Shown: one piece after another, positions 16,882 to 24,686 of the stretch
Numbering within the stretch: the stretch's first letter is position 1
Layout of the letters: each line of letters starts with the position of its first letter
NCBI RefSeq assembly: GCF_029024945.1
Contig: NZ_CP118976.1
Span: 186,001-250,000, forward strand
Origin: Staphylococcus succinus
GTDB lineage: Bacteria; Bacillota; Bacilli; Staphylococcales; Staphylococcaceae
DNA length: 64,000 bases
Direction of reading: 5' to 3'
The notes under the pieces: generated by a model
Databases searched by the model: none
The model's input: only the letters and a program-made list of their open reading frames with translations
Told to the model about the DNA's origin: nothing
Made by a program: the position numbers and the translations under genes

Positions 16882-16895
16882 TGTAAGCGCTTGCT
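16882..16895. promoter_or_regulatory. cre site upstream of the AGCS symporter
   Basis: TGTAAGCGCTTGCT matches the CcpA consensus TGWAARCGYTWNCW at every position. It lies 40 bp before the TTG start on the minus strand, where CcpA binding would block transcription. Confidence 0.65.
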
Positions 16896-17004
16896 AGCCA
16901 TTTTACACTTTTGAAAATTGTTAGCAAGAGTGTCAATTAATTCGTTAACAGTTTAATGAATTAAATTATTGAATGAATAGTTAATATGTTTAGTATTTTT
17001 ATTT

Positions 17005-17062
17005 ATAAAAAAAGAACAAAGTGAGTTTGGTGTTAAAACCTTAATCGCCCACTTCGTTCTAA
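17005..17062. terminator. Terminator after the DUF2871 gene
   Basis: AGAACAAAGTG and CACTTCGTTCT form a long stem with one mismatch around a ~26-nt loop; on the minus strand it is followed by TTTTTTTATAA. Confidence 0.6.
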
Positions 17063-17086
17063 TTATTTTGTAACTTTTATATTATG

Positions 17087-17503
17087 TTATTTTGTTGTGT
17101 GTATATTGATACGTTTATTCAATAGAATAAAGAACAATACGAAAGCCACTGTTAGAAAAATATGGCCTAAACCAGCGATTCCAGCAATTGCAGGACTGAC
17201 GCTGAAATCTTTAATTGTAGCTATACCATTTACGAATTGCATAGCTACTGTTACTAGAACACCTAAGTGAAAAATATAGAAAAAACTATTAAATAGTTTA
17301 CTATGTTTAGTTAATTTAAGTTGGTACTCAATCATCATAAATATCAAGAACATTATTGTACCTAATACCAATAGGTGCGTGTGTGTTATGTTTAATTGTG
17401 AATAACCACTAAAATTTTCTCCTTTCGCCATTTCACGATAAAATAAGCCGCTGAGTAATCCTAATAACGTATAAAATGCAGAGCTGTACATTAATTTTTT
17501 CAT
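17087..17503 (-). CDS. DUF2871 membrane protein
   Basis: A 138-residue protein with four hydrophobic segments, matching the DUF2871 family by its N-terminus (GLLSGLFYREM) and conserved THTHLLVLG with two histidines in a membrane segment. The histidines could bind haem or a metal, but the function is unknown. It is a single gene, with GGAGG upstream. A tandem 11-bp repeat 50-70 bp upstream may be a regulator site. Confidence 0.8.
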   Translation of the reverse strand: MKKLMYSSAFYTLLGLLSGLFYREMAKGENFSGYSQLNITHTHLLVLGTIMFLIFMMIEYQLKLTKHSKLFNSFFYIFHLGVLVTVAMQFVNGIATIKDFSVSPAIAGIAGLGHIFLTVAFVLFFILLNKRINIHTTK

Positions 17504-17551
17504 TTTATTCGACCTCCAATTTCTTAATACTGGAAATATACATTACTTTTG

Positions 17552-17573
17552 TGAACTGTTTATGAACTGTTTA
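17552..17573. promoter_or_regulatory. Perfect 11-bp tandem repeat upstream of DUF2871
   Basis: TGAACTGTTTA occurs twice with no gap, one helical turn apart, 49-70 bp before the minus-strand start. Such phased direct repeats are typical of response-regulator binding sites; the regulator is unknown. Confidence 0.4.
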
Positions 17574-17756
17574 AAAGTACATAAAGCTTCACTATATACC
17601 AGTAATATCGAAGGCCAACTGTACGACTGAAAATAATTTTTGATTATTAAATAAAAGTGGATATGAGTATTCAAATGATTGAAAAGCAATTTAGAAATGC
17701 TGTAAATAGTGTGTCATAATGAGTTGTTAACGTCTTAACATATCATGACTGACAAC

Positions 17757-18617
17757 TTAATATTTTTGTTGTGCTAACAATAATGGATAAACGGTATCTA
17801 ACACAGGTGTAAATAATTTATGAGTTCTAGCTTTATTAAATAAAAAGCCTTGAATACCTTCAATTTCTAATGGTTTGTTCGAGATAATATCATAATACAT
17901 ACTCGTACCCATTTCATTAGGATAGCCGTTATATATAGACATAATATCTTGTATGACATCTTTATTGAAATTTACATTTTCCGCCTGGGCGATGCTAACA
18001 CCTTCTGTCAATAATTGCTGACATAACGTTTTTATGCCAGGTGTTTGGAGTACGATTGCAGTTTGTCTCGTAAGTGCAGTGACGGTATTTATAGCTAAAT
18101 TAACTAACAGTTTGTACCATATCGCTTGATTGATATCACTTGTAAGTTCAATGTTTAAATCAGTATTTGTGGCCATTTTTTTTATTAACCGTGTTTGAGG
18201 CGCGTCTTGTAAAACGAGCTTGTGGTCTCGATAATGTGTTACAGTAGCCCCATTTTTTTGACCACTAATATAGACAACGGCTTGAAAGACATTGGGATAT
18301 TGAAGACGGGATAATTGGCCATAGCCATTTTGTGCTAAAATAATTATCGTTTGATCATGGATGAGATCATCTATTTTTGGTAGTATCGATTCAAGTTGGG
18401 GTATTTTAACTGCAATGATTAATACGTCAATCTTGGAGTAGCTTGCTTTTAAAGATGATACTGTTAATGTGTATGGATGTTTTGTATTACCATTGGCATA
18501 GTATGTCAGGTCATAATCTTGTCGTCCAAGTAATAGTAAGGATTTGTATTTAGGGTAAAGGTCGAAAGCGATTGTGCTACCAACTGCTCCAGGTCCAATG
18601 ATTGCAATATTATTCAT
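17757..18617 (-). CDS. panE: 2-dehydropantoate 2-reductase
   Basis: Reduces ketopantoate to pantoate with NADPH in pantothenate and CoA synthesis. The 286-residue protein starts at ATG 18617 (MNNIAIIGPGAVGSTIA) after AGGAAA; a longer upstream frame lacks a ribosome-binding site. Rossmann motif GPGAVGS (~8-14), the conserved Lys in IIAVKIP, NG and the C-terminal catalytic domain with NLAINTVTALT and GYPNEMGTSM are all present. It is divergent from panBC, 80 bp away, so one intergenic region drives the pathway genes. Confidence 0.88.
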   Translation of the reverse strand: MNNIAIIGPGAVGSTIAFDLYPKYKSLLLLGRQDYDLTYYANGNTKHPYTLTVSSLKASYSKIDVLIIAVKIPQLESILPKIDDLIHDQTIIILAQNGYGQLSRLQYPNVFQAVVYISGQKNGATVTHYRDHKLVLQDAPQTRLIKKMATNTDLNIELTSDINQAIWYKLLVNLAINTVTALTRQTAIVLQTPGIKTLCQQLLTEGVSIAQAENVNFNKDVIQDIMSIYNGYPNEMGTSMYYDIISNKPLEIEGIQGFLFNKARTHKLFTPVLDTVYPLLLAQQKY

Positions 18618-18697
18618 ATTTTTATTTCCTTTTCTATATAGATTCGTTAAGATATTGATAGTATTATAAATATAACAAATTGTGAGGTAGATTTTAA

Positions 18698-19516
18698 TTG
18701 AAAACGTTAAACCAATTAATGACAATGAAACAAAATAATGAAAAGATTTCTATGATTACTGCCTATGATTTTCCGAGTGCAAAGCAAGCAGAAGCAGCGC
18801 AAATAGACACGATATTAGTTGGAGATTCTTTAGGAATGACAGTGCTAGGTTATGAAAGCACTGTTCAAGTGACGATTGAAGATATGATTCACCATGCTAA
18901 GGCTGTAAGACGTGGTGCGCCAAATACATATGTGATTGTAGACGTTCCTTTTGGTGCTGTGGGTCTAAATGAGCAGTATGATTTAGAACTAGCAGTGAAA
19001 TTATACCGAGATACGCAGGCAAACGCGCTTAAGGCAGAAGGTGCACATTTAACGCAATACATTAAAAACTGTAGAAATATGGGCATTCCAATTGTGTCAC
19101 ATCTTGGACTGACACCACAAAGTGTGGGTATCACTGGATATAAAATGCAAGCAAGTACGAAAGCAGCGGCACAGCAACTTGTTGATGACGCATTGGCTGT
19201 TCAACAAGCAGGTGCATCTATGATAGTTCTAGAGGCAGTACCTAGTGATTTAGCGCAGGACATCACACTTAAACTGGATGTCCCAGTTATAGGTATTGGT
19301 GCTGGGAATAGCACAGATGGTCAAGTATTGGTATATCATGATGTACTAAACTATGGGGTAGAACATCAAGCGAAATTTGTAAAACAATATGGCGACTTTT
19401 CCGTTGGAACAGAAGCATTAGCGAAATATAATGAAGAAGTCAAAGCACAACAATTTCCAGATGCGGCACATACATATAAGAAGCAAGTGTTAGAAGCAGG
19501 TGAAGAGTCAGAATGA
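18698..19516 (+). CDS. panB: 3-methyl-2-oxobutanoate hydroxymethyltransferase
   Basis: Makes ketopantoate from alpha-ketoisovalerate and 5,10-methylene-tetrahydrofolate. It has 272 residues with the family pattern ITAYDFPSAKQAE, LVGDSLGMTVLG (metal-binding Asp) and HLGLTPQS, and the conserved catalytic Glu in VLEAVP. TTG start preceded by GTGAGGT. Its stop overlaps panC by 4 bp (ATGA), so the two are translationally coupled. Confidence 0.93.
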   Translation: MKTLNQLMTMKQNNEKISMITAYDFPSAKQAEAAQIDTILVGDSLGMTVLGYESTVQVTIEDMIHHAKAVRRGAPNTYVIVDVPFGAVGLNEQYDLELAVKLYRDTQANALKAEGAHLTQYIKNCRNMGIPIVSHLGLTPQSVGITGYKMQASTKAAAQQLVDDALAVQQAGASMIVLEAVPSDLAQDITLKLDVPVIGIGAGNSTDGQVLVYHDVLNYGVEHQAKFVKQYGDFSVGTEALAKYNEEVKAQQFPDAAHTYKKQVLEAGEESE

Positions 19517-20361
19517 CAAGTTTAGTTACCACTATAGAAGAAATGAATCAGATTTCACGACAATGCGCTGAAGACAAAAAACGCATTGGTTTTGTACCAA
19601 CAATGGGGGCTTTACACGAAGGACATTTAAAAATGATGAAACAGTCAGTTGGAGAAAATGATGTGACAGTCATTAGTGTGTTTGTTAATCCGTTACAGTT
19701 TGGTCCTAATGAAGATTTAGCAGCATATCCTCGTGACATTCAAACCGATATGGCTAAAGCCGAAACAGTTGGAGTAGATTATATTTTTTATCCGAATGAA
19801 CAAGAAATGTACCCACAACGGCCTACTATTGAAATTAAAGCAGGACGTCTGGCATCAGTCTTAGAAGGTGAACAACGTCCCGGACATTTTGATGGAGTAG
19901 TAACTGTAGTTAATAAATTATTTAATATCGTCAAACCACAACAAGCATATTTTGGTAAGAAAGATGCGCAACAATTAGCAATAGTAGAGAAGTTGGTAGA
20001 AGATTTTAATCATCCTATAAAAATTGTAGGTATTGATACTGTTCGTGAATCTGATGGTTTAGCGAAAAGTTCACGTAATGTCTATTTATCTGAAGCAGAG
20101 AGAATCGAAGCACCGCATCTTTACCAAAGCCTAAAATTAGCCCAAAGACTATATAATCAAGGCGAACGTAATAGTGCGACATTAATAGCGGAAGCACAAA
20201 ACTATATTGAACAACATACAAGTGGTGTCGTAGAAACTGTAGCTGTATATAGTTATCCAGAACTAGTAGAACAATCCAAAATCAGCGGAAGTATTTTTAT
20301 TTCTTTAGCCGTCAAATTTAGCCAAGCACGTTTGATTGACAATATTATTATTGAATCATGA
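19513..20361 (+). CDS. panC: Pantothenate synthetase
   Basis: Joins pantoate and beta-alanine using ATP. The 282 residues carry VPTMGALHEGH (HxGH nucleotide site), VFVNPLQFGPNEDL, GQ/FGKKDAQQLA and KSSRNVYL, the KMSK-like motif. It overlaps panB. The usual third gene panD (aspartate decarboxylase, source of beta-alanine) does not follow; the next gene is mqo, 265 bp away. Confidence 0.93.
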   Translation: MTSLVTTIEEMNQISRQCAEDKKRIGFVPTMGALHEGHLKMMKQSVGENDVTVISVFVNPLQFGPNEDLAAYPRDIQTDMAKAETVGVDYIFYPNEQEMYPQRPTIEIKAGRLASVLEGEQRPGHFDGVVTVVNKLFNIVKPQQAYFGKKDAQQLAIVEKLVEDFNHPIKIVGIDTVRESDGLAKSSRNVYLSEAERIEAPHLYQSLKLAQRLYNQGERNSATLIAEAQNYIEQHTSGVVETVAVYSYPELVEQSKISGSIFISLAVKFSQARLIDNIIIES

Positions 20362-20403
20362 TACACTTAAAACTTTTATACTAATAGGCATATAATCATA
20401 AAA

Positions 20404-20417
20404 AGTAAGCGTTATCT
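20404..20417. promoter_or_regulatory. Possible cre site between panC and mqo
   Basis: AGTAAGCGTTATCT matches 13 of 14 positions of TGWAARCGYTWNCW. It lies ~220 bp upstream of mqo, a tricarboxylic-acid-cycle gene expected to be under CcpA, but the distance makes the link uncertain. Confidence 0.35.
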
Positions 20418-20626
20418 TAATATACATTTTACATTTTATGAGTGTTGATTTATTATAGGTTATGAGAGATATTTATCGATAAAACTAGTATAGAATAATT
20501 CGAATAGTACAAAGGTGTGCCTAAAATAAATCATTAAAGTGATTTGTTTTTTGTTGTATCTTAGAAAAACTATTCAGTATTTTATATGATTTATTCAAAA
20601 AAGTGATTATGAAAGGTGGTAAAAAA

Positions 20627-22114
20627 ATGAGTGAATCAAACTCAAAAGACGTCATTTTAATTGGCGCGGGTGTTTTAAGTACAACATTCGGCTCATTTTT
20701 AAAAGATCTTGCACCAGATTGGAATATTAAACTTTTTGAAAGACTTGAAAAGCCTGCAATTGAAAGTTCAAATGAGCGTCACAATGCCGGTACTGGACAT
20801 GCTGCATTATGTGAATTGAACTATACAGTTGAGCAAAAAGATGGTTCTATCGATATTGAAAAAGCAAAAGAGATTAACGAACAATTCGAAATTTCTAAAC
20901 AATTTTGGTCATACTTAGTAAAAAGTAAACAAATCCAAAATCCACAAGAATTTATTAGACCTTTACCGCATATTAGTTTTGTGCAAGGGGAAAAAAATGT
21001 AAATTTCTTGAAAAGACGTTTTGAAGCACTGTCTCCATTATCAATGTTCAAAGGTATAGAATATACTGAAGATCATAATAAGTTAAAAGAATGGATGCCA
21101 TTAGTAATGGAAGGCCGAGATCCAAATGAAAAAGTTGCTGCTAGTAAAATTGATGAAGGTACAGATGTTAACTTTGGAGAGCTTACTAGAAAAATGGCTA
21201 AAAATCTAAATGAACATGATAATGCAGAGCTCTTCTATAAACATGAAGTACAGGATTTTAACCGTCGTAAAGATGGTAAATGGGAAGTTAAGGTTAAAGA
21301 TCTTAACACGAATAAAGTAGAACATCACATTACGGATTATTTATTTATTGGCGCAGGTGGCGCAGCAATACCATTATTACAAAAAACTGGTATCCCAGAG
21401 AGCAAACATTTAGGTGGCTTCCCGATAACAGGAGAATTCTTAGTATGTAATAACCCTGAAGTCGTAGCCAAACATGAAGTTAAAGCTTATGGAAAAGAAC
21501 CAGAAGGTACACCGCCAATGACTGTACCGCATTTAGATAGACGTTATATTCAAGATGAAAACTCACTGTTATTCGGACCATTTGCAGCAATTGGACCTAA
21601 ATTCTTAAAAAATGGTTCTAACTTAGATTTATTTAAGTCTATTAATACGAGTAACGTGGTTACTATGTTATCATCAGCAGTTAAGAACTTCCCGTTAATT
21701 AAATATTCTATTCAAGAAGTTTTGGCTAAGAAAGCAGATAGAATGAAAGAGTTACGTCGATTTGTACCTGATGCAAAAGATGAAGATTGGGATATTATGC
21801 AAGCTGGTAAACGCGTTCAAGTTATTAAAGATACGAAAGAACATGGCAGAGGCTTTATCCAATTTGGTACAGAAGTAGTTAATTCAAAAGACCACTCAGT
21901 TATTGCATTGTTAGGTGAGTCTCCAGGAGCTTCTACATCAGTTTCCGTAGCATTAGAAGTCATAGAGAAAAACTTCTCAGAATATATTAATGAATGGGAA
22001 CCTAAAATCCAAGAAATGATTCCATCTTATGGCAAATCGTTAATTGAGGATTATGCATTGCTAAAAGAAGTACGTCAAGCAAGTGATAACGAGTTACAAC
22101 TAAATAATATATAA
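20627..22114 (+). CDS. mqo: Malate:quinone oxidoreductase
   Basis: A membrane-associated FAD enzyme that oxidises L-malate to oxaloacetate and passes electrons to menaquinone. The 495-residue protein begins MSESNSKDVILIGAGVLS (FAD-binding GAGVLST) from ATG 20627, with AAAGGTGG upstream; an in-frame ATG at 20609 is less likely. Family motifs ERHNAGTGHAALCELNYT, GGFPITGEFLVC and FGTEVV(N)S..VALLGESPGASTS are complete. Single gene with its own terminator. Staphylococci can carry two mqo genes, so another copy may exist elsewhere. Confidence 0.92.
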   Translation: MSESNSKDVILIGAGVLSTTFGSFLKDLAPDWNIKLFERLEKPAIESSNERHNAGTGHAALCELNYTVEQKDGSIDIEKAKEINEQFEISKQFWSYLVKSKQIQNPQEFIRPLPHISFVQGEKNVNFLKRRFEALSPLSMFKGIEYTEDHNKLKEWMPLVMEGRDPNEKVAASKIDEGTDVNFGELTRKMAKNLNEHDNAELFYKHEVQDFNRRKDGKWEVKVKDLNTNKVEHHITDYLFIGAGGAAIPLLQKTGIPESKHLGGFPITGEFLVCNNPEVVAKHEVKAYGKEPEGTPPMTVPHLDRRYIQDENSLLFGPFAAIGPKFLKNGSNLDLFKSINTSNVVTMLSSAVKNFPLIKYSIQEVLAKKADRMKELRRFVPDAKDEDWDIMQAGKRVQVIKDTKEHGRGFIQFGTEVVNSKDHSVIALLGESPGASTSVSVALEVIEKNFSEYINEWEPKIQEMIPSYGKSLIEDYALLKEVRQASDNELQLNNI

Positions 22115-22156
22115 TCAAAAACTCCTTGAGCCTCATTGGTTTCAAGGGGTTTTTTG
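22115..22156 (+). terminator. mqo terminator
   Basis: AAAAACTCCTTGA pairs with TCAAGGGGTTTTT (one G-T pair), followed by T residues. Confidence 0.8.
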
Positions 22157-22240
22157 TATGGGAATGATTAAATAGAATAAATAAGTATTAATTTATACAT
22201 AAGATAAGATGTGAAATAAAAATATAATTCACAAAATATT

Positions 22241-22269
22241 TTGACAAATGTACATGTTATGAGTAATAA
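22241..22269 (+). promoter_or_regulatory. Sigma-A promoter of the small membrane protein gene
   Basis: TTGACA (22241-22246), a 17-bp spacer and TAATAA (22264-22269). The spacer holds the palindrome ATGTACAT, which could be an operator. Confidence 0.6.
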
Positions 22270-22310
22270 TAAACTAAAGTAGACAAAAAGTACTCAGGGG
22301 TTGTTACAAA

Positions 22311-22667
22311 TTGAAATATCGTATTAGTTTATTATTCGCTTCAGCTATTTTAATCACCTTAACTTTATTATTAACAGCACATTATTCTATTGGACCGAAT
22401 GCTATTAGCTTTAATGAGCCTTATGAATTAATGATAAATATTGCATTTACGTTATTATTATTTTTGCCAGCCTTAATATTAGGCGTATTTAAATATACAG
22501 CAACAGGTATATTATCTGGTATATGGCAATTATGTTTCGCCTTCATTTTTATAATGGGTGGATTAGTACTTACTTTTATATCACCAATTATTCTATTGTT
22601 ATTCATGTTATTTTTGACTGGAATCATATTGGTTATCAGTTCTATCGTCTCAATGACCACACGTTGA
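22311..22667 (+). CDS. Small four-helix membrane protein
   Basis: A 118-residue hydrophobic protein, TTG start with AGGGG ten bases upstream and a good promoter. About four membrane segments span nearly the whole chain; the loops are short, with an extracytoplasmic-like polar loop after the first helix (SIGPNAISFNEPYE). I do not recognise the family. Separate promoter and the lack of tight spacing to neighbours indicate a single gene. Confidence 0.6.
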   Translation: MKYRISLLFASAILITLTLLLTAHYSIGPNAISFNEPYELMINIAFTLLLFLPALILGVFKYTATGILSGIWQLCFAFIFIMGGLVLTFISPIILLLFMLFLTGIILVISSIVSMTTR

Positions 22668-22749
22668 TTTACTTTTATACATAGCTTTATTAGGCTATTA
22701 TGTCTCAATTTATATGAGGGACATGATAGTCTTTTTTGTAGATTTTAAG

Positions 22750-22761
22750 GTAAGCGCTTAC
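22750..22761. promoter_or_regulatory. cre site upstream of aldA
   Basis: GTAAGCGCTTAC is a perfect 12-bp palindrome, 13 of 14 matches to the CcpA consensus when extended to 22749-22762. It lies 45 bp before the aldA start, a position suited to catabolite repression. Confidence 0.65.
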
Positions 22762-22806
22762 TATAAGGGCGTCAAGGGTATAGAAGTGAATAAAGGGGGC
22801 TATACT

Positions 22807-24327
22807 ATGATATTTACTAATCCAAATGAAAAAGATGCAAAGTATAAAGTTAAATCACAATATGCCAATTTTATTGGAGGTCAATGGACAGAACCTCAAG
22901 AGGGCAATTATTTTGATAATATTTCGCCAATTACAGGAGAAGCATATGCCAAGATTCCAAGGTCTACAAAAAAGGATGTAGATTTAGCAGTTGTAGCAGC
23001 ACGTAAAGCACAAGAAGACTGGGGGAAAAAATCTCCAGCCGAAAGATCACAATTACTACTTAATATTGCTGATAGAGTAGAAGAAAATTTAGAATATTTA
23101 GCAGTGATAGAAACATTTGATAATGGAAAGCCTGTTAGAGAAACGCTTACCGCAGATTTACCATTAGTCGTGGATCATTTTAGATATTTTGCAGGGGTGA
23201 TACGTGCAGAAGAAGGTGGTATTTCCCAAATCGATAACGATACAGTCGCTTATCATTATAAAGAGCCACTCGGCGTTGTAGGACAAATTATACCGTGGAA
23301 TTTCCCGCTACTTATGGCAACGTGGAAGATAGCTCCAGCGTTAGTTACAGGTAATACAGTTGTACTTAAGCCAGCAGAACAAACACCAGTATCTATTTTG
23401 CATTTTATTGAGTTGATAGAAGATTTATTACCAGCAGGTGTATTAAATGTAGTAAATGGATTTGGTGCAGAAACGGGAGAAGCACTTGCGACGCATAATG
23501 ATATTAATAAAGTAGCGTTCACAGGAGAAACTACAACCGGAAAAATTATTATGAAAAATGCTAGTGATCGTGTTATTCCGGTGACGTTAGAACTTGGTGG
23601 CAAATCACCAAACGTCTTTTTTAAAGATATTATGGATGAAAAAGATGAATTTTTAGACAAAGCGGTTGAAGGCTTAGTGATGTTTGCATTGAACCAAGGT
23701 GAAGTGTGTACTTGTCCTTCAAGAGCACTCATACATGAGGATATATATGAATCATTTATTGATTTATGTATAGATAAAGTTAAAAAAATTAAACTTGGAA
23801 ATCCTTTAGATGATACTACGATGGTAGGCGCACAAACTTCAAATGAGCAACAAGAAAAGATAGAGAGATACTTAAATATCGGAAAATCAGAAGGCGCAGA
23901 ACTACTCGTCGGTGGAAATACTAGAAAAGAAAGTAATGATTTAGAAAACGGATTTTATATTGAGCCAACCATATTTAAAGGAACTCAAGATATGAGAATA
24001 TTCCAAGAAGAAATATTTGGACCTGTGCTTTCAGTCGCAACATTTAAAGATGATGATGAAGCAGTAAAAATGGCCAATGACACAATGTATGGATTAGGCG
24101 CAGGTATTTGGACACGAAATCAAAATACAGCATATCGTGCGGGTAGAGGTATTCAAGCTGGACGAGTGTGGGTTAATAATTACCATACTTATCCGGCGCA
24201 TGCAGCATTCGGTGGTTATAAAATGAGTGGTATTGGTCGAGAAAACCATTTAATGATGCTAGATCATTATCAACAAACAAAAAACTTGCTTGTCAGTTAT
24301 GATACGAAACCAACGGGATTATTTTAA
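22807..24327 (+). CDS. aldA: Aldehyde dehydrogenase AldA
   Basis: A 506-residue NAD-dependent aldehyde dehydrogenase close to staphylococcal AldA, which oxidises small aldehydes such as acetaldehyde. The start is ATG 22807 (MIFTNPNEKD) with a GGGGG ribosome-binding site; the open frame extends further upstream through the cre site but that part has no start signal. Motifs: IIPWNFP, FTGETTTGKII, LELGGKSPN with the base Glu, NQGEVCTCPSR with the catalytic Cys (a second Cys two residues on), and EEIFGPVLS. The cre site suggests it is induced when glucose runs out. Confidence 0.88.
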   Translation: MIFTNPNEKDAKYKVKSQYANFIGGQWTEPQEGNYFDNISPITGEAYAKIPRSTKKDVDLAVVAARKAQEDWGKKSPAERSQLLLNIADRVEENLEYLAVIETFDNGKPVRETLTADLPLVVDHFRYFAGVIRAEEGGISQIDNDTVAYHYKEPLGVVGQIIPWNFPLLMATWKIAPALVTGNTVVLKPAEQTPVSILHFIELIEDLLPAGVLNVVNGFGAETGEALATHNDINKVAFTGETTTGKIIMKNASDRVIPVTLELGGKSPNVFFKDIMDEKDEFLDKAVEGLVMFALNQGEVCTCPSRALIHEDIYESFIDLCIDKVKKIKLGNPLDDTTMVGAQTSNEQQEKIERYLNIGKSEGAELLVGGNTRKESNDLENGFYIEPTIFKGTQDMRIFQEEIFGPVLSVATFKDDDEAVKMANDTMYGLGAGIWTRNQNTAYRAGRGIQAGRVWVNNYHTYPAHAAFGGYKMSGIGRENHLMMLDHYQQTKNLLVSYDTKPTGLF

Positions 24328-24351
24328 TAAATAAAATAATCCAATAATAAT

Positions 24352-24391
24352 AAAATCCCTTCCAAAAGTTTACCTTTGGAAGGGATTTTTT
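24352..24391 (+). terminator. aldA terminator
   Basis: AAAATCCCTTCCAAA and TTTGGAAGGGATTTT are perfect complements, then TT. Bidirectional in form. Confidence 0.88.
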
Positions 24392-24686
24392 AAGCGAAAC
24401 GCCTTTGAATATTAGAGTACTAACAATTTCATATCAAAATTAATTTGTTCTATTAGTAGTGAAATTAAATCCGTACAATTAAAAATATTATTAAGCACGA
24501 TAAAGCCCACTGTTGAAAAACAATGGGTTTTTAATGTTTTTAGCTATATAAAAAATCCTAAGTATTATACAAGAGTATCATATAATTAAAAGTTAAAAAC
24601 TTTTCGAAATTACTTAAAAAAATTATCGTATTGTGCTATCATATAAAATGTAATTATTTTCAAATTATACAATGTGGAGGAAACTA
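24392..24686. other. Leader region of the giant surface protein gene
   Basis: AT-rich, no gene. A second hairpin (24502-24533, CCCACTGTTGAAAAACAATGGG with T-run) gives extra insulation from aldA. Downstream is the GGAGG ribosome-binding site of the LPXTG gene at 24676-24680. No clear operator was seen. Confidence 0.5.

Noticed and set aside
18618..18725. A 36-codon N-terminal extension of panE
   Set aside because: It has no start signal, would overlap panB on the other strand, and the Rossmann fold begins directly at MNNIAIIG.
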